From Sandaracinus amylolyticus (lineage in GTDB: Bacteria; Myxococcota_A; Polyangia; Polyangiales; Sandaracinaceae): DNA of 64,000 nt. The stretch covers positions 1,426,001 through 1,490,000 of the forward strand of contig NZ_CP011125.1 in assembly GCF_000737325.1 (NCBI RefSeq), in the 5' to 3' direction. The notes under the pieces are model-generated. The model was not told the DNA's origin. It saw only the letters and a list, made by a program, of their open reading frames with translations, and did not search any database. Positions 16,503 to 25,391 of the stretch are shown in pieces; positions within the stretch are counted from its first letter, which is position 1, and each line of letters begins with the position of its first letter. The translations under genes were made by a program, and so were the position numbers.

Positions 16503-17267
16503 TCAGCTCGACGCCAGGTGAGGCTCGAGGACGTCGACGAACGCGCGCGGGCGCTCGCTCATCACTTGGTGGCCGGCGTGATCGATCACCGTGAGGGTCG
16601 CGTCGGGGATCACGCGCGCGAGCGCCGCGGCGTGGGGGACGAAGCGCGCGTCGGCGCCTCCGACGATCACGCGCGTCGGCACGCGCAGTGACGTGAGGCG
16701 ACCGCGCAGATCCGTGTCGCGCATCGTGCGGGGCAGCGCGCGGTACGCGTGGGGATCGACGTCGAGCGGCGGTGCCGAGACCTGGCGCCCGCGCGTGCGG
16801 TGGTACGCGTCGGCTGCCTGACGCAGCAGCGGGAACGCGTCGATCACGCGGCTGTGCAGCGGCGGCTTCGGGAACACGTCGATGCAGCCGCCCCACGTCG
16901 AGACCAACGCGAGCGAGCGCACGCGATGCGGCGCGTCGAGCGCGAGGCGCAGCGCGACCTGACCGCCCATCGAGTGCCCGACGAGATCGACGCGCTCGAG
17001 CGCCAGCGCGTCGAGCGCCGCGCCGAGATCATGGGTGAGCGCGTCGAGCGTGTACGCCTCGTCGTCGCGGAGCCACGTCGAGCGCCCGTGCCCGCGTTGC
17101 TCGATGACGATCACGCGACGCTCACGCTCGGCGAGCGCGGGCGCGACCCACGCGAAGTCGCGCCGCGTGCCGGTGTAGCCGTGGACCAGCACCAGGGTGC
17201 GCGGGCCCTCGCCGTGCTCTTCGCACGCGAGCTCGACGCCTCGGACGCGGAGATGGAACGAGCGCAT
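16503..17267 (-). CDS. Alpha/beta hydrolase
   Basis: 254 residues. The oxyanion-hole strand is LVLVHGYTG, the nucleophile elbow is GHSMGG, the acid lies in VGGADARFVP and the catalytic His in DHAGHQV. A helical cap lies between (about 125-190). Hydrolyses an ester or related bond; the substrate is unknown. No signal peptide, hence cytoplasmic. ATG 17267 has a TACGCT hexamer 8 nt upstream. It is divergent from the large flavoprotein gene. Confidence 0.93.
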   Translation of the reverse strand: MRSFHLRVRGVELACEEHGEGPRTLVLVHGYTGTRRDFAWVAPALAERERRVIVIEQRGHGRSTWLRDDEAYTLDALTHDLGAALDALALERVDLVGHSMGGQVALRLALDAPHRVRSLALVSTWGGCIDVFPKPPLHSRVIDAFPLLRQAADAYHRTRGRQVSAPPLDVDPHAYRALPRTMRDTDLRGRLTSLRVPTRVIVGGADARFVPHAAALARVIPDATLTVIDHAGHQVMSERPRAFVDVLEPHLASS

Positions 17268-17275
17268 CGCTCGCC

Positions 17276-17281
17276 AGCGTA
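17276..17281 (-). promoter_or_regulatory. -10 hexamer TACGCT of the hydrolase gene
   Basis: TACGCT lies 8 nt before ATG 17267 on the minus strand. Confidence 0.5.
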
Positions 17282-17393
17282 GGCGAGCCGACGCGCGCCC
17301 GACGAGATCACGGGCCGGAGACACGCGCCTTCGGACGTGCCGCGCGACGCTCTGGTTGCCACTTCCCGCGAATCCCGATAGATTTACTCAGCA

Positions 17394-20300
17394 ATGCGCG
17401 CTTTGCTGAACGAGTCCGAGACGTTGCACCTCGCGATCGAGGGCTTCTCCTGGCCCGATCTGCACCATCCCGACGGGCTTCGGGCGCTGCACGACCGCTT
17501 CGACGCCTGGCTCGCCGAGCAGGACGCGGAGGCCCACGCGCGGCTGGCGAAATGGCGCGCGGCCCCGGACGCGCTCGGGGCGAAGGACGTGTCGGCCACG
17601 ATCGTCGCGGTCGCGCCGTACGTCGGTCGCTTCGTCGCGCGGCTCTTCGGGGTCGAGCGCGAGGTCGACGAGCGCTCGCGGTCGATCGCGCTCGAGGAGC
17701 CGGTGTTCGCGTTCCGCAAGGCCGTGCTCAAGAAGCGCGTCGTCGACGCGAAGAGTGCGCCCGCGTGGAGCGGCGCGCTCGAGGTCGCGCACGGGATCGC
17801 GTCGGCCGCGCGCACGACGTTCGCGTCGGACGACGAGGACGAGGAGCGCGCGATCGCGATCGCGGGCCTCCGTGTGCACGCGATCGACGACACCGCGCGC
17901 AAGGTCGCGCGCGGCGGCGGCGCGAGCTGGACGGATGCGCTGCGCGAGGACGCGTCGCGGCTGCGCGCCGCGGTGGCGACGGTGGACGACGTGAGCGCGC
18001 TCGACGACGGAGCGCTCGCGGCGCGGGTGATCGATGCGATCGTCGCGTCGATCCACGCGCGTCGCGCCGATGCCGGCGATCCGGTGTCGCGCTGGCCTTC
18101 GCTGCGCGCGCGGCACGAGCTGCACCACGAGAAGCTGGTGCGGCTGCGGGTGCCCGAGGACGCGCGCGCGCCCGGTGAGCTCGAGGGGCCGCGTGATCAT
18201 CGTCGCGAGCGTGTCGAGCCGTTCGCGCTGACCGATCATCGCGGCTCGCCGCGCGCGATCGCGACCGAGGTCGATCTGTGCCTCGACTGCCACGCGCGCG
18301 AGAAGGACTCGTGCAGCAAGGGCCTCAAGGACAAGAGCGGCGCGCTCAAGAAGAACCCGATCGGCGTCGAGCTCCCGGGCTGCCCGCTGCACGAGCCGAT
18401 CGGCGAGATGAACGAGCTGCGCCGCGGCGGTGAGGTGATCGGCGCGCTCGCGGCGGTGACGATCGCGAACCCGATGTGCCCGGGCACCGGCCACCGCATC
18501 TGCAACGACTGCATGAAGGCGTGCGTCTTCCAGACCTCGGAGCCGGTGAACATCCCGGAGATCGAGACGCGCGTGCTCGAGGACGTGCTGCGCCTGCCGT
18601 GGGGCTTCGAGATCTGGTCGCTGCTGACGCGCTGGAACCCGCTGCACGTCACGCGCCCGTACCCGCGCGCGAACATCGGGAAGAGCGTGCTCGTCGTCGG
18701 GCTCGGACCCGCGGGCTACACGCTGTGCCATCACCTCGTGAACGAGGGCTTCGGCGTCGTCGCGATCGACGGGCTGAAGCTCGAGCCGCTGCCCGCCGAG
18801 CTGGTGGGCTCGAGCGAGCGTCCGCCGGTGCCGGTGCGCGACGTCGATGCGCTGCGCACGCCGCTCGAGGAGCGCGTGATCGGCGGCTTCGGCGGCGTGA
18901 GCGAGTACGGGATCACGGTGCGCTGGGACAAGTCGTTCCTCGCGCTGCTGCACCTCAACCTCGCACGTCGCGCGACGTTCCGCGCGTACGGCGGCGTGCG
19001 CTTCGGCGGGACGATCACGCTCGAGGACGCGTGGTCGCTCGGCTTCGATCACGTCGCGATCGCCGCGGGCGCCGGCAAGCCGACGATGATCGACGTGCCG
19101 AACGGGCTCGCGCGCGGCGTGCGCCAGGCGAGCGACTTCCTGATGGGCCTGCAGCTCGGCGGCGCGTTCAAGCGCGACTCGCTCGCGCAGCTGCAGGTGC
19201 GCCTGCCCGCGGTGGTGATCGGCGGTGGTCTGACCGCGATCGACGCCGCGACCGAGCTGCTCGCGTACTACGTGGTGCAGGTCGAGAAGACGCTCGAGCG
19301 CGTCGAGGCGATGGCGCGTGGTCGCTCGATCGACGCGGTGCTGGCGCGGCTCGACGACGAAGAGCGCGAGGTGGTGCGCGAGCACCTCGAGCACGCGCGC
19401 GCGCTGCGCGAAGAGCGTGCAGCGGCGGCGCGCGAGCTGCGTGCGCCGCGCATCCAGGCGCTCTTGGATTCGTGGGGCGGCGTGCGGCTCGCGTATCGAC
19501 GTCGCCTCGCGGACTCGCCGGCGTACCGCTTGAACCACGAAGAGGTCGCGAAGTCGCTCGAGGAGGGCGTGCGCTACCTCGAGCTCCTCGCGCCCGCGGA
19601 GGTGCACGTCGATCGCTTCGGCGCGGCGGAGGCGATCAGCTTCGAGCGCCAGGAGATCGCGGACGGCGGCGCGCTGCGCGGGACCGGCGAGCACGTGAAG
19701 GTACCGGCGCGCACGATCCTGGTCGCGGCGGGCACGCGCCCGAACGTGACCTACGAGCGCGAGCATCCGGGCACGTTCGCGATCGATCGCCGCGGGTTCT
19801 TCGCGAGCCACGACGCGCGCGTGGGCGAGGACGGAACGATCACGCTCGTGCCCGCGCCGAGCGGCGAGGGGTTCTTCACGAGCTACGCGAAGGACGGACG
19901 CGTCGTCAGCTACTACGGCGACAACCACCCGAAGTATGCGGGCAGCGTCGTGAAGGCGATGGCGAGCGCGAAGGACGGGCACGTGCACGTCTCGCGTCTG
20001 TTCGCGCGCGACATCGCGGCGCTCGATGCGGCGCGAGGAGACACGAGGCAGCAGAGCGCGCGCGATGCGGCGTGGAGCGCGCTGGTCGCGACGCTCGACG
20101 ACGAGCTGCTCGCGCGCGTGCACGAGACCAAGCGGCTCGCGCCGGGCATCGTCGAGGTCGTGGTGCACGCGCCGCGCGCGGCGCGCGCGTTCCGGCCCGG
20201 GCAGTTCTATCGCCTTCAAGGGCTCGAGAGCCTCGCGTCGCGCGCGCAGGGCACGACGCTGGTCACCGAGGGCCTCGCGCTCACCGGCGCGCGCACCGAT

Positions 20301-21104
20301 CTCGAGCGCGGCCTCGTGTCGGTGATCGTGCTCGAGATGGGCGCGTCGTCGAAGCTCTGCGAGCGGATGCGCCCCGGCGATCCGATCGTGCTGATGGGCC
20401 CGACCGGCGCGCCCACCGAGATCGGTCACGGCGAGAACGTGCTGCTGCTCGGCGGCGGGCTCGGCAACGCGGTGCTCTTCTCGATCGGGCGCGCGCTGCG
20501 CGAGGCGGGATCGCGCGTGCTGTACTTCGCGGGCTATCGCGACAGCGCGCAGCTCTTCGAGCAGGGCGAGATCGAGGCCAGCTCGGACCAGGTGATCTGG
20601 GCGAACGACCACGGCGCGCCGATCGCGCCGCGACGCCCGCAGGACGCGCAGTTCCGCGGGAACATCGTGCAGGCGATGCAGGCCTACGAGCGCGGGGAGC
20701 TCGGCGAGCGCGTGTTCTCGCTCGGCGAGGTCGATCGGGTGCTCGCGATCGGGTCCGACGGGATGATGCGCGCGGTGCGGGACGTGCGGCAGGGGCTTCT
20801 CGCGAAGCAGCTCGGCCGCGCGAAGGTCGCGCTCGGCAGCATCAACTCGCCGATGCAGTGCATGATGAAAGAGATCTGCGGGCAGTGCCTGCAGCGGCGC
20901 GTGGACCCGGCGACCGGTGCCGAGCGCTTCGTGTACACGTGTTACGAGCAGGACCAGCCGCTCGACGAGGTCGACTTCGACTTTTTGCGGCAGCGGCTGC
21001 GCCAGAGCTCGGCGCACGAGAAGCTCGCGGACGCGTGGCTCGCGCACGTGCTCGCGAGCGAGAGCGTCTCGCCCGGGCCGAACGAAGCGCAAGCCGCGGA
21101 GTGA
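17394..21104 (+). CDS. Giant FAD/FeS oxidoreductase: GltD-like plus PyrK/NfnA-like fusion
   Basis: 1236 residues. The N-terminal about 290 residues are helical and unassigned. Next comes a Cys-rich FeS part, with CLDCHAREKDSC (from 296) and later CPGTGHRICNDCMKAC, as in GltD/NfnB. A first dinucleotide fold, VLVVGLGPAG, lies at about 434 and a second, VVIGGGLTAIDAATEL, at about 605. From about 910 there is a ferredoxin-reductase module (FRPGQFYRLQG, LLLGGGLGNAVL) ending in a [2Fe-2S] motif (CMMKEICGQC, then Cys after FVYT). This is the NfnB+NfnA or GltD+PyrK order in one chain, suggesting electron transfer between NAD(P)H and another carrier. The partner is unknown. TAGATT lies 9 nt before ATG. 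Confidence 0.9.
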   Translation: MRALLNESETLHLAIEGFSWPDLHHPDGLRALHDRFDAWLAEQDAEAHARLAKWRAAPDALGAKDVSATIVAVAPYVGRFVARLFGVEREVDERSRSIALEEPVFAFRKAVLKKRVVDAKSAPAWSGALEVAHGIASAARTTFASDDEDEERAIAIAGLRVHAIDDTARKVARGGGASWTDALREDASRLRAAVATVDDVSALDDGALAARVIDAIVASIHARRADAGDPVSRWPSLRARHELHHEKLVRLRVPEDARAPGELEGPRDHRRERVEPFALTDHRGSPRAIATEVDLCLDCHAREKDSCSKGLKDKSGALKKNPIGVELPGCPLHEPIGEMNELRRGGEVIGALAAVTIANPMCPGTGHRICNDCMKACVFQTSEPVNIPEIETRVLEDVLRLPWGFEIWSLLTRWNPLHVTRPYPRANIGKSVLVVGLGPAGYTLCHHLVNEGFGVVAIDGLKLEPLPAELVGSSERPPVPVRDVDALRTPLEERVIGGFGGVSEYGITVRWDKSFLALLHLNLARRATFRAYGGVRFGGTITLEDAWSLGFDHVAIAAGAGKPTMIDVPNGLARGVRQASDFLMGLQLGGAFKRDSLAQLQVRLPAVVIGGGLTAIDAATELLAYYVVQVEKTLERVEAMARGRSIDAVLARLDDEEREVVREHLEHARALREERAAAARELRAPRIQALLDSWGGVRLAYRRRLADSPAYRLNHEEVAKSLEEGVRYLELLAPAEVHVDRFGAAEAISFERQEIADGGALRGTGEHVKVPARTILVAAGTRPNVTYEREHPGTFAIDRRGFFASHDARVGEDGTITLVPAPSGEGFFTSYAKDGRVVSYYGDNHPKYAGSVVKAMASAKDGHVHVSRLFARDIAALDAARGDTRQQSARDAAWSALVATLDDELLARVHETKRLAPGIVEVVVHAPRAARAFRPGQFYRLQGLESLASRAQGTTLVTEGLALTGARTDLERGLVSVIVLEMGASSKLCERMRPGDPIVLMGPTGAPTEIGHGENVLLLGGGLGNAVLFSIGRALREAGSRVLYFAGYRDSAQLFEQGEIEASSDQVIWANDHGAPIAPRRPQDAQFRGNIVQAMQAYERGELGERVFSLGEVDRVLAIGSDGMMRAVRDVRQGLLAKQLGRAKVALGSINSPMQCMMKEICGQCLQRRVDPATGAERFVYTCYEQDQPLDEVDFDFLRQRLRQSSAHEKLADAWLAHVLASESVSPGPNEAQAAE

Positions 21105-21635
21105 TCAGCGCAGCAGCGCGCTCGTGATCGCGCCGAGCGCCGCGCCGGCGAGGAGGCCGCCGCCGACGAGCCACAGCGCGGCGCTGCTGCGTCGCGCGGT
21201 CGCGAGCGGAAAGCGCACCTCCATCACGCGTTCCGACTCGGCGTCGACGAGCAGCACGCCGTCGACGTCGAACGCGAGGCGGTACTCGAGCAGCTGCCGG
21301 CGCGTCGGCGCGTGATCGAGGCGCGGCGCGAGCGCGCCCGTCTTCACCTCGGCGACGCAGCGTCGCGCGCCGCGCCGCACCAGCAGATCGCAGCGCACGT
21401 GGGCCTCCGCGGGCGCGCCGTCGACCTCGAAGCGCAGCGTCCGCGCGACCTGTCGCGCCTCGACGATCCACCCGGCGCGCGCGAGCAGGCGCTCCGCGTC
21501 GCGCTCTCCACGCCGCGCGCGCAGCTGTCGCGATCGCGCGCGCAGCCGGCGCCACGCGCGCGCGACGGACGTGCCGATCACGACGGTCGCGAGCACCACC
21601 GCGAGGATGATCAGCAGCGTGCGATCCGCGCTCAC
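21105..21635 (-). CDS. Membrane-anchored PD-(D/E)XK nuclease-like protein
   Basis: 176 residues. An N-terminal transmembrane helix (about 6-26), a basic linker, then a restriction-endonuclease-like core: GERDAERLLARAGW (Glu of the first helix), CDLLVRRGARRCVAEVKTG giving Asp 83, Glu 96 and Lys 98, then RRQLLEYRLAF with Gln 114. A second hydrophobic helix (about 153-175) closes the protein. The order fits NERD/YraN-like PD-(D/E)XK proteins; activity on nucleic acid is predicted, not shown. The stop codon directly abuts that of the convergent flavoprotein gene. Confidence 0.75.
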   Translation of the reverse strand: MSADRTLLIILAVVLATVVIGTSVARAWRRLRARSRQLRARRGERDAERLLARAGWIVEARQVARTLRFEVDGAPAEAHVRCDLLVRRGARRCVAEVKTGALAPRLDHAPTRRQLLEYRLAFDVDGVLLVDAESERVMEVRFPLATARRSSAALWLVGGGLLAGAALGAITSALLR

Positions 21636-21681
21636 CGCGTGATCCGCGCGCGCCTCACCTCGGAGGTCAAATTAACGACAC

Positions 21682-21709
21682 GAGGGCCGCACCGAGTGGT
21701 GCGACCCTC
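21682..21709 (-). terminator. Rho-independent terminator after the 206-aa envelope protein gene
   Basis: 12-nt arms (GAGGGCCGCACC / GGTGCGACCCTC, one mismatch), 4-nt loop. On the minus strand it is followed by an AT-rich stretch, TTAATTTG, rare in this DNA. Confidence 0.75.
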
Positions 21710-21745
21710 GCGCGGCTCCCTCCCGGCGCTCGCGCGCCGTGTCGC

Positions 21746-22366
21746 TCAGTACACCTCGAAGCCCAGACCGCCGAGCACCGCGATCGACGCTTCGTCGTCG
21801 TCGTACCAGGTCGGGTGGATGCGCGCCTCGATCACGAAGCCCTCGCGCGAGCCCGGGCCGTAGTCGCCGAGCACGAGCGCGAGACGACCGTCGACGCCGA
21901 AGAAGACGTCGCTGCTCGCGCACTCGACCTCGTCCTGGATGTCCTCCTCGCAGCCCCAGATGAAGTCGACCGAGGGGCCCACGCCGATCTGGAACATGTT
22001 GCCGAGGGTCAGCTCCGCCATCGCGGTGTTCCACATGAGGCCCGCGATCGAGTCGCGACCCGGATCGCGATCGATGATCGACCCGATCATGCCGGTGGGC
22101 TGGTAGTAGACCGCGAACACGTCGCCGATCTGCACGCCCAGACGGACCGCGGCGCCGCCCATGCCGAGGTCGGGCCCCGACTCCCACTGACCACCGCCGA
22201 GCCCGCTGATGCCGAAGCGGAGGCGCGCGAAGTCGTGCTGCTCCTCGACCACGACGGGCTCGTAGTAGTAGTTCTGCTCGACCTCGACCTCTTGCGCGGC
22301 CGCGGGAGCCGTCGCCGCCAGACCGAGGGCGAGCGCGGCGATCGACATCCACGATCGATGTTGCAT
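21746..22366 (-). CDS. Exported beta-rich protein, probable outer-membrane or periplasmic, unknown function
   Basis: 206 residues. Sec signal MQHRSWMSIAALALGLAATAPAAAQ with an AxA cleavage site. The mature part has alternating Gly/aromatic strands (LRFGISGLGGGQW, VRLGVQIGDVFAVYYQPTG, MFQIGVGPSVDFIWG, LALVLGDYG) and ends in GLGFEVY, with a terminal aromatic, as in small outer-membrane beta-barrels. One Cys pair (WGCEEDIQDEVECAS) may be a disulfide. AGGAGAG precedes the ATG. No precise family. Confidence 0.8.
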   Translation of the reverse strand: MQHRSWMSIAALALGLAATAPAAAQEVEVEQNYYYEPVVVEEQHDFARLRFGISGLGGGQWESGPDLGMGGAAVRLGVQIGDVFAVYYQPTGMIGSIIDRDPGRDSIAGLMWNTAMAELTLGNMFQIGVGPSVDFIWGCEEDIQDEVECASSDVFFGVDGRLALVLGDYGPGSREGFVIEARIHPTWYDDDEASIAVLGGLGFEVY

Positions 22367-22511
22367 GTGCTCTCTCCTCTGCGTGATGGCGAGGTCGAGC
22401 ATCGACCTCGCGCGGACGTGAGCAGAGCAATTCGCTTGCCGTGCTCTGCTCCTCGTGATCGCGCGTGGAGAGCGTGGCGTCGCTGCGACGCATGCGCGCC
22501 AGAAGAAGCGA

Positions 22512-22542
22512 ACGCGCTCGCCCCCCGAGGGAGCGAGCGCGT
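22512..22542 (-). terminator. Terminator-like hairpin after the duplicated-domain lipoprotein gene
   Basis: Perfect 10-bp arms ACGCGCTCGC / GCGAGCGCGT around an 11-nt loop, 38 nt past the stop codon at 22581, followed on the minus strand by CTTCTTCT. Confidence 0.6.
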
Positions 22543-22580
22543 CGCGTGTCGTCGTGCGCTCCGCGGAGCGCGCGATGCGA

Positions 22581-23645
22581 TCAGGTGCTCTCGATCTGCA
22601 GCGCGAGCGGGCAGCGGCCCTCGCGCAGCATCGTCGCGTCCTCGCGCAGCTCGGTGCGGAGCTCGCGGACCTGCGTCGTGTCGTCGAAGCGCACCTCGAG
22701 GCGCGCACCGCGCGGGATCTCGACCACGCGCACCTCGCTCGCCTGGTGGATCAGCGCGCTCGGATCGGCGAACTGCTCCTCCGTCGCGCCGGCCTGCGCG
22801 GTCATGCCCGAGTGCCCCTCGTGCGCGCCCGTGCCCGCGCTGCCGGTGACGCCGGCGCCGGTCGTGCCCGCGCTGCCGCTCACGCTGCCGCCGGTGCCGC
22901 CCGCGCCGATGTCGGCCTGCGCGCTCGCGCCGGGCTGCGTCGTCGTGCCCGCGCCCGCGCCGACCGCGCCGGTCGCGCCCGGCTGCATCTGCTCGTGATG
23001 ACGGCGGTGCATGTCGGCGAAGCGGTTCAGGCGATCACGCAGCTCCGTGACGTTCTCCTCGCTGCGCGTCGTGAACACGAGCGCGCCACCGCGCGGGATC
23101 GTCGACACGCGCACGTTGAGGCCCTCGATGTCGGCGGGGCAGACGTTCGCCTGCTGCGCCATCGGCTCCGCCATGCCGGGCTCCTCCATGCCGGGCTCGG
23201 GCTCCTGCATCGTGCCCGTCGCACCGGCCTGCGCCATGCCCGGGCCCTGCATCGAGCCGGTCGCGCCCTCGGGGCCGACCGAGCCGGTCGCGCCCATGTC
23301 GCCGGTCATGCCCGAGCCACCGGTCGCGCCCGCCTGCAGCCCGCCTTCGTCGATCGAGCCGCTGACGCCCGCGCCGGCGCCCATGCCCTCGGCGCCGATC
23401 GATCCCGACGCGCCGGTGCCGCTCGTCGACATGTCGCGCGTGACCGCGGGATCGACGCCGTACGCATCGCTCTGTGCAGCGGAGTACTCGTCCTCGAGGC
23501 TGCGCCGGGTCTCGCCGGTCGCGACGGCTTCGCCGCCGATCGTCTCTTCCTCCAGATCGGCGCGCGACGTCTCGCTGCCCTCACCACCGCACGCCGCGGC
23601 GACCAGACACACGCCGGCCACTGCGGCGCCCTTCCAGCTACGCAT
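22581..23645 (-). CDS. Lipoprotein with two copies of one small domain joined by a Gly/Ala/Thr-rich linker
   Basis: 354 residues. Lipoprotein signal ending in LVAAACGGEG. Two related blocks, NVRVSTIPRGGALVFTTR (about 165-215) and EVRVVEIPRGARLEVRFD (about 300-350), share the pattern VRV..IPRGA.L...... followed by V.ELR..L. Between and before them are long GAT, GSM and GPEG-rich stretches resembling collagen-like low complexity. The duplicated block looks like a small beta hairpin plus helix. No function recognised; surface or periplasmic location inferred. GGAGGAC supports ATG 23645. Confidence 0.8.
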   Translation of the reverse strand: MRSWKGAAVAGVCLVAAACGGEGSETSRADLEEETIGGEAVATGETRRSLEDEYSAAQSDAYGVDPAVTRDMSTSGTGASGSIGAEGMGAGAGVSGSIDEGGLQAGATGGSGMTGDMGATGSVGPEGATGSMQGPGMAQAGATGTMQEPEPGMEEPGMAEPMAQQANVCPADIEGLNVRVSTIPRGGALVFTTRSEENVTELRDRLNRFADMHRRHHEQMQPGATGAVGAGAGTTTQPGASAQADIGAGGTGGSVSGSAGTTGAGVTGSAGTGAHEGHSGMTAQAGATEEQFADPSALIHQASEVRVVEIPRGARLEVRFDDTTQVRELRTELREDATMLREGRCPLALQIEST

Positions 23646-23852
23646 GCTTTGTCCTCCGTCTGCTTGTCTCTCGTCGCGACTGCGCGTCCAATCGCGCGTC
23701 GGCGAGCCGCGCTCCATTCAGCAGCGTGCGTGCCACCTCCGTGCGTGACGGCGTGGCGCCGTGCCGCGCCGCGCGCCTGCGACGCAGCGAACGCTCCCCC
23801 ACTTCCGTCCCGACACCGCGCGCTGTTAGCGTCCCGCGCGGGGGTGAGAGCG

Positions 23853-25340
23853 ATGTCGGAGCCGAGCGATCGAGACGACGAGCGCAGCGAGACGAAGCAG
23901 ACACGGCGCGAATTCCTCGGCGCAGCGGTGGTCGCGGCCGTGGGCCTCGGCACCGGCTGCGGCGGCGGATCGACGGGCGCGGATCCAGACGGCGGCGCGC
24001 TCGCGCGCGACGCGCGCATCCAGGACGACGATGCGTCGACGGAGATCGACGCGGGCCCGCCCGACAGCGGCGTCGCGCCGGTCGATCCGCCCGACGACGT
24101 GACCGAGGCCGCGCTCGCGATCTTCCCGCTCGGCGTCGCGAGCGGCGACGCGACCACGACGCGCGCGATCGTCTGGACGCGCTACACCGGCGATCGCGCG
24201 CTCGAGCTCGTCGTGTGGGAGATGGACGAGGGCCGCTATGCGCGCACCGTGCACGCGGCCGAGGTCGCGCCCGGCGAGCACGGCGTCGTGCGCGTCGATG
24301 TGGAAGCGCTCACCCCGGGTGCGCGTCACCGCTACGTCTTCTTCGAGATCGAGGCTGGTGAGCGCGTGGCGCGCAGCCCCATCGGGCGCCTGCGCGCGGC
24401 GCCCGACGGGGACGTGGCGGACGTGCTGCGCATCGGTGCGTGCTCGTGCACGTCGAACTCGCGCGAGGTCGCCACGCTCGCACACGCGGCGTCGCGCGAA
24501 GATCTCGACGTGTTCCTCTATCTCGGGGACACGACCTACAACGACGGCGCGCGCTCGCTCGCGCAGTACCGCGACAAGTGGGACGAGAGCCTGTCGCGCG
24601 CGGGCTATCGCGCGATTCGTGGCGCGACGAGCGGGCTGTCGACGTGGGACGACCACGAGTTCGACAACGACTGGAACCCCGAGACGTTCGACGCCGCGCA
24701 GCTCGTCGCCGCGAAGCAGACGTTCTTCGAGCACCAGCCGGTGCGTCGCGACGAGAGCGCGCCCGATCGCGTGTGGAAGTCGATGCGCTGGGGACGCACC
24801 GCCGAGATCTTCGTGCTCGACTGCCGCAGCGAGCGGAAGCCGTCGACGCGCCGCGACGAGAACGCGGAGTACCTCTCGCGCGCGCAGATGGACTGGCTCA
24901 AGGCGGGTCTCGCGGCGAGCGACGCGGTGTTCAAGATCCTCGTGAATTCCGTGCCGATCGCGAACTTTCCGACGCTCTTCGACGCGGCGTCGAACGATCG
25001 CTGGGAGGGCTACGCCGCGCAGCGCGACGAGATCCTCGGCTTCATCGACGACGAAGCGATCCCCGGCGTGCTGTGGGTCGCGGGCGACTTCCATCTCGCG
25101 AGCGCGCAGCGTGTGTCGCCGTCGGGCCCGGGCAGCGCGCAGGTCGAGATCCTCGCCGGGCCGGGGGCGCAGACGGGCAATCCGCTCGCCGGGATCCTCG
25201 GGGGCGATCAGTTCGACTTCCAGAGCACGACGAACAACTACGTCGTGATCGATCTCGACCCCGCGACCACCCGCGCGCGCGTCTGGTGGTACGACGCGTC
25301 CGGCTCGGCGATCGAGACCATCGAATACCCGCTCGGGTGA
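23853..25340 (+). CDS. PhoD-like alkaline phosphatase/phosphodiesterase, Tat-exported
   Basis: 495 residues from ATG 23853 (GTG 23844 also in frame). A twin-arginine signal TRREFLGAAVVAAVG (Arg 18-19) runs into a lipobox-like GTGCGG, then an Asp-rich linker. The N-terminal Fn3-like PhoD_N domain contains PLGVASGDATTTRAIVWTRY. The metallophosphatase domain shows FLYLGDTTYND, STWDDHEFDNDW and WVAGDFHLASA, the metal ligands of the PhoD family. It releases phosphate from phosphomono- and diesters outside the cytoplasm. A TAGCGT hexamer at 23827 could drive it. Phosphate regulation is plausible but no Pho box is evident. Confidence 0.93.
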   Translation: MSEPSDRDDERSETKQTRREFLGAAVVAAVGLGTGCGGGSTGADPDGGALARDARIQDDDASTEIDAGPPDSGVAPVDPPDDVTEAALAIFPLGVASGDATTTRAIVWTRYTGDRALELVVWEMDEGRYARTVHAAEVAPGEHGVVRVDVEALTPGARHRYVFFEIEAGERVARSPIGRLRAAPDGDVADVLRIGACSCTSNSREVATLAHAASREDLDVFLYLGDTTYNDGARSLAQYRDKWDESLSRAGYRAIRGATSGLSTWDDHEFDNDWNPETFDAAQLVAAKQTFFEHQPVRRDESAPDRVWKSMRWGRTAEIFVLDCRSERKPSTRRDENAEYLSRAQMDWLKAGLAASDAVFKILVNSVPIANFPTLFDAASNDRWEGYAAQRDEILGFIDDEAIPGVLWVAGDFHLASAQRVSPSGPGSAQVEILAGPGAQTGNPLAGILGGDQFDFQSTTNNYVVIDLDPATTRARVWWYDASGSAIETIEYPLG

Positions 25341-25375
25341 GCGGGATCGCGCCGTGATTCGCGCGCCGAGGATGG

Positions 25376-25381
25376 TAGCCT
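25376..25381 (+). promoter_or_regulatory. -10 hexamer TAGCCT of the HEAT-PilT operon
   Basis: TAGCCT is 10 nt before ATG 25392; no ribosome binding site lies between. Confidence 0.45.
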
Positions 25382-25391
25382 CGGTCTCGCG

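Noticed and set aside
17388-21092. 1234-residue open frame antisense to the giant flavoprotein
   Set aside because: Composition is Arg/His/Leu-rich without motifs, and the sense frame has full domain matches. Long antisense frames are expected at this GC content.
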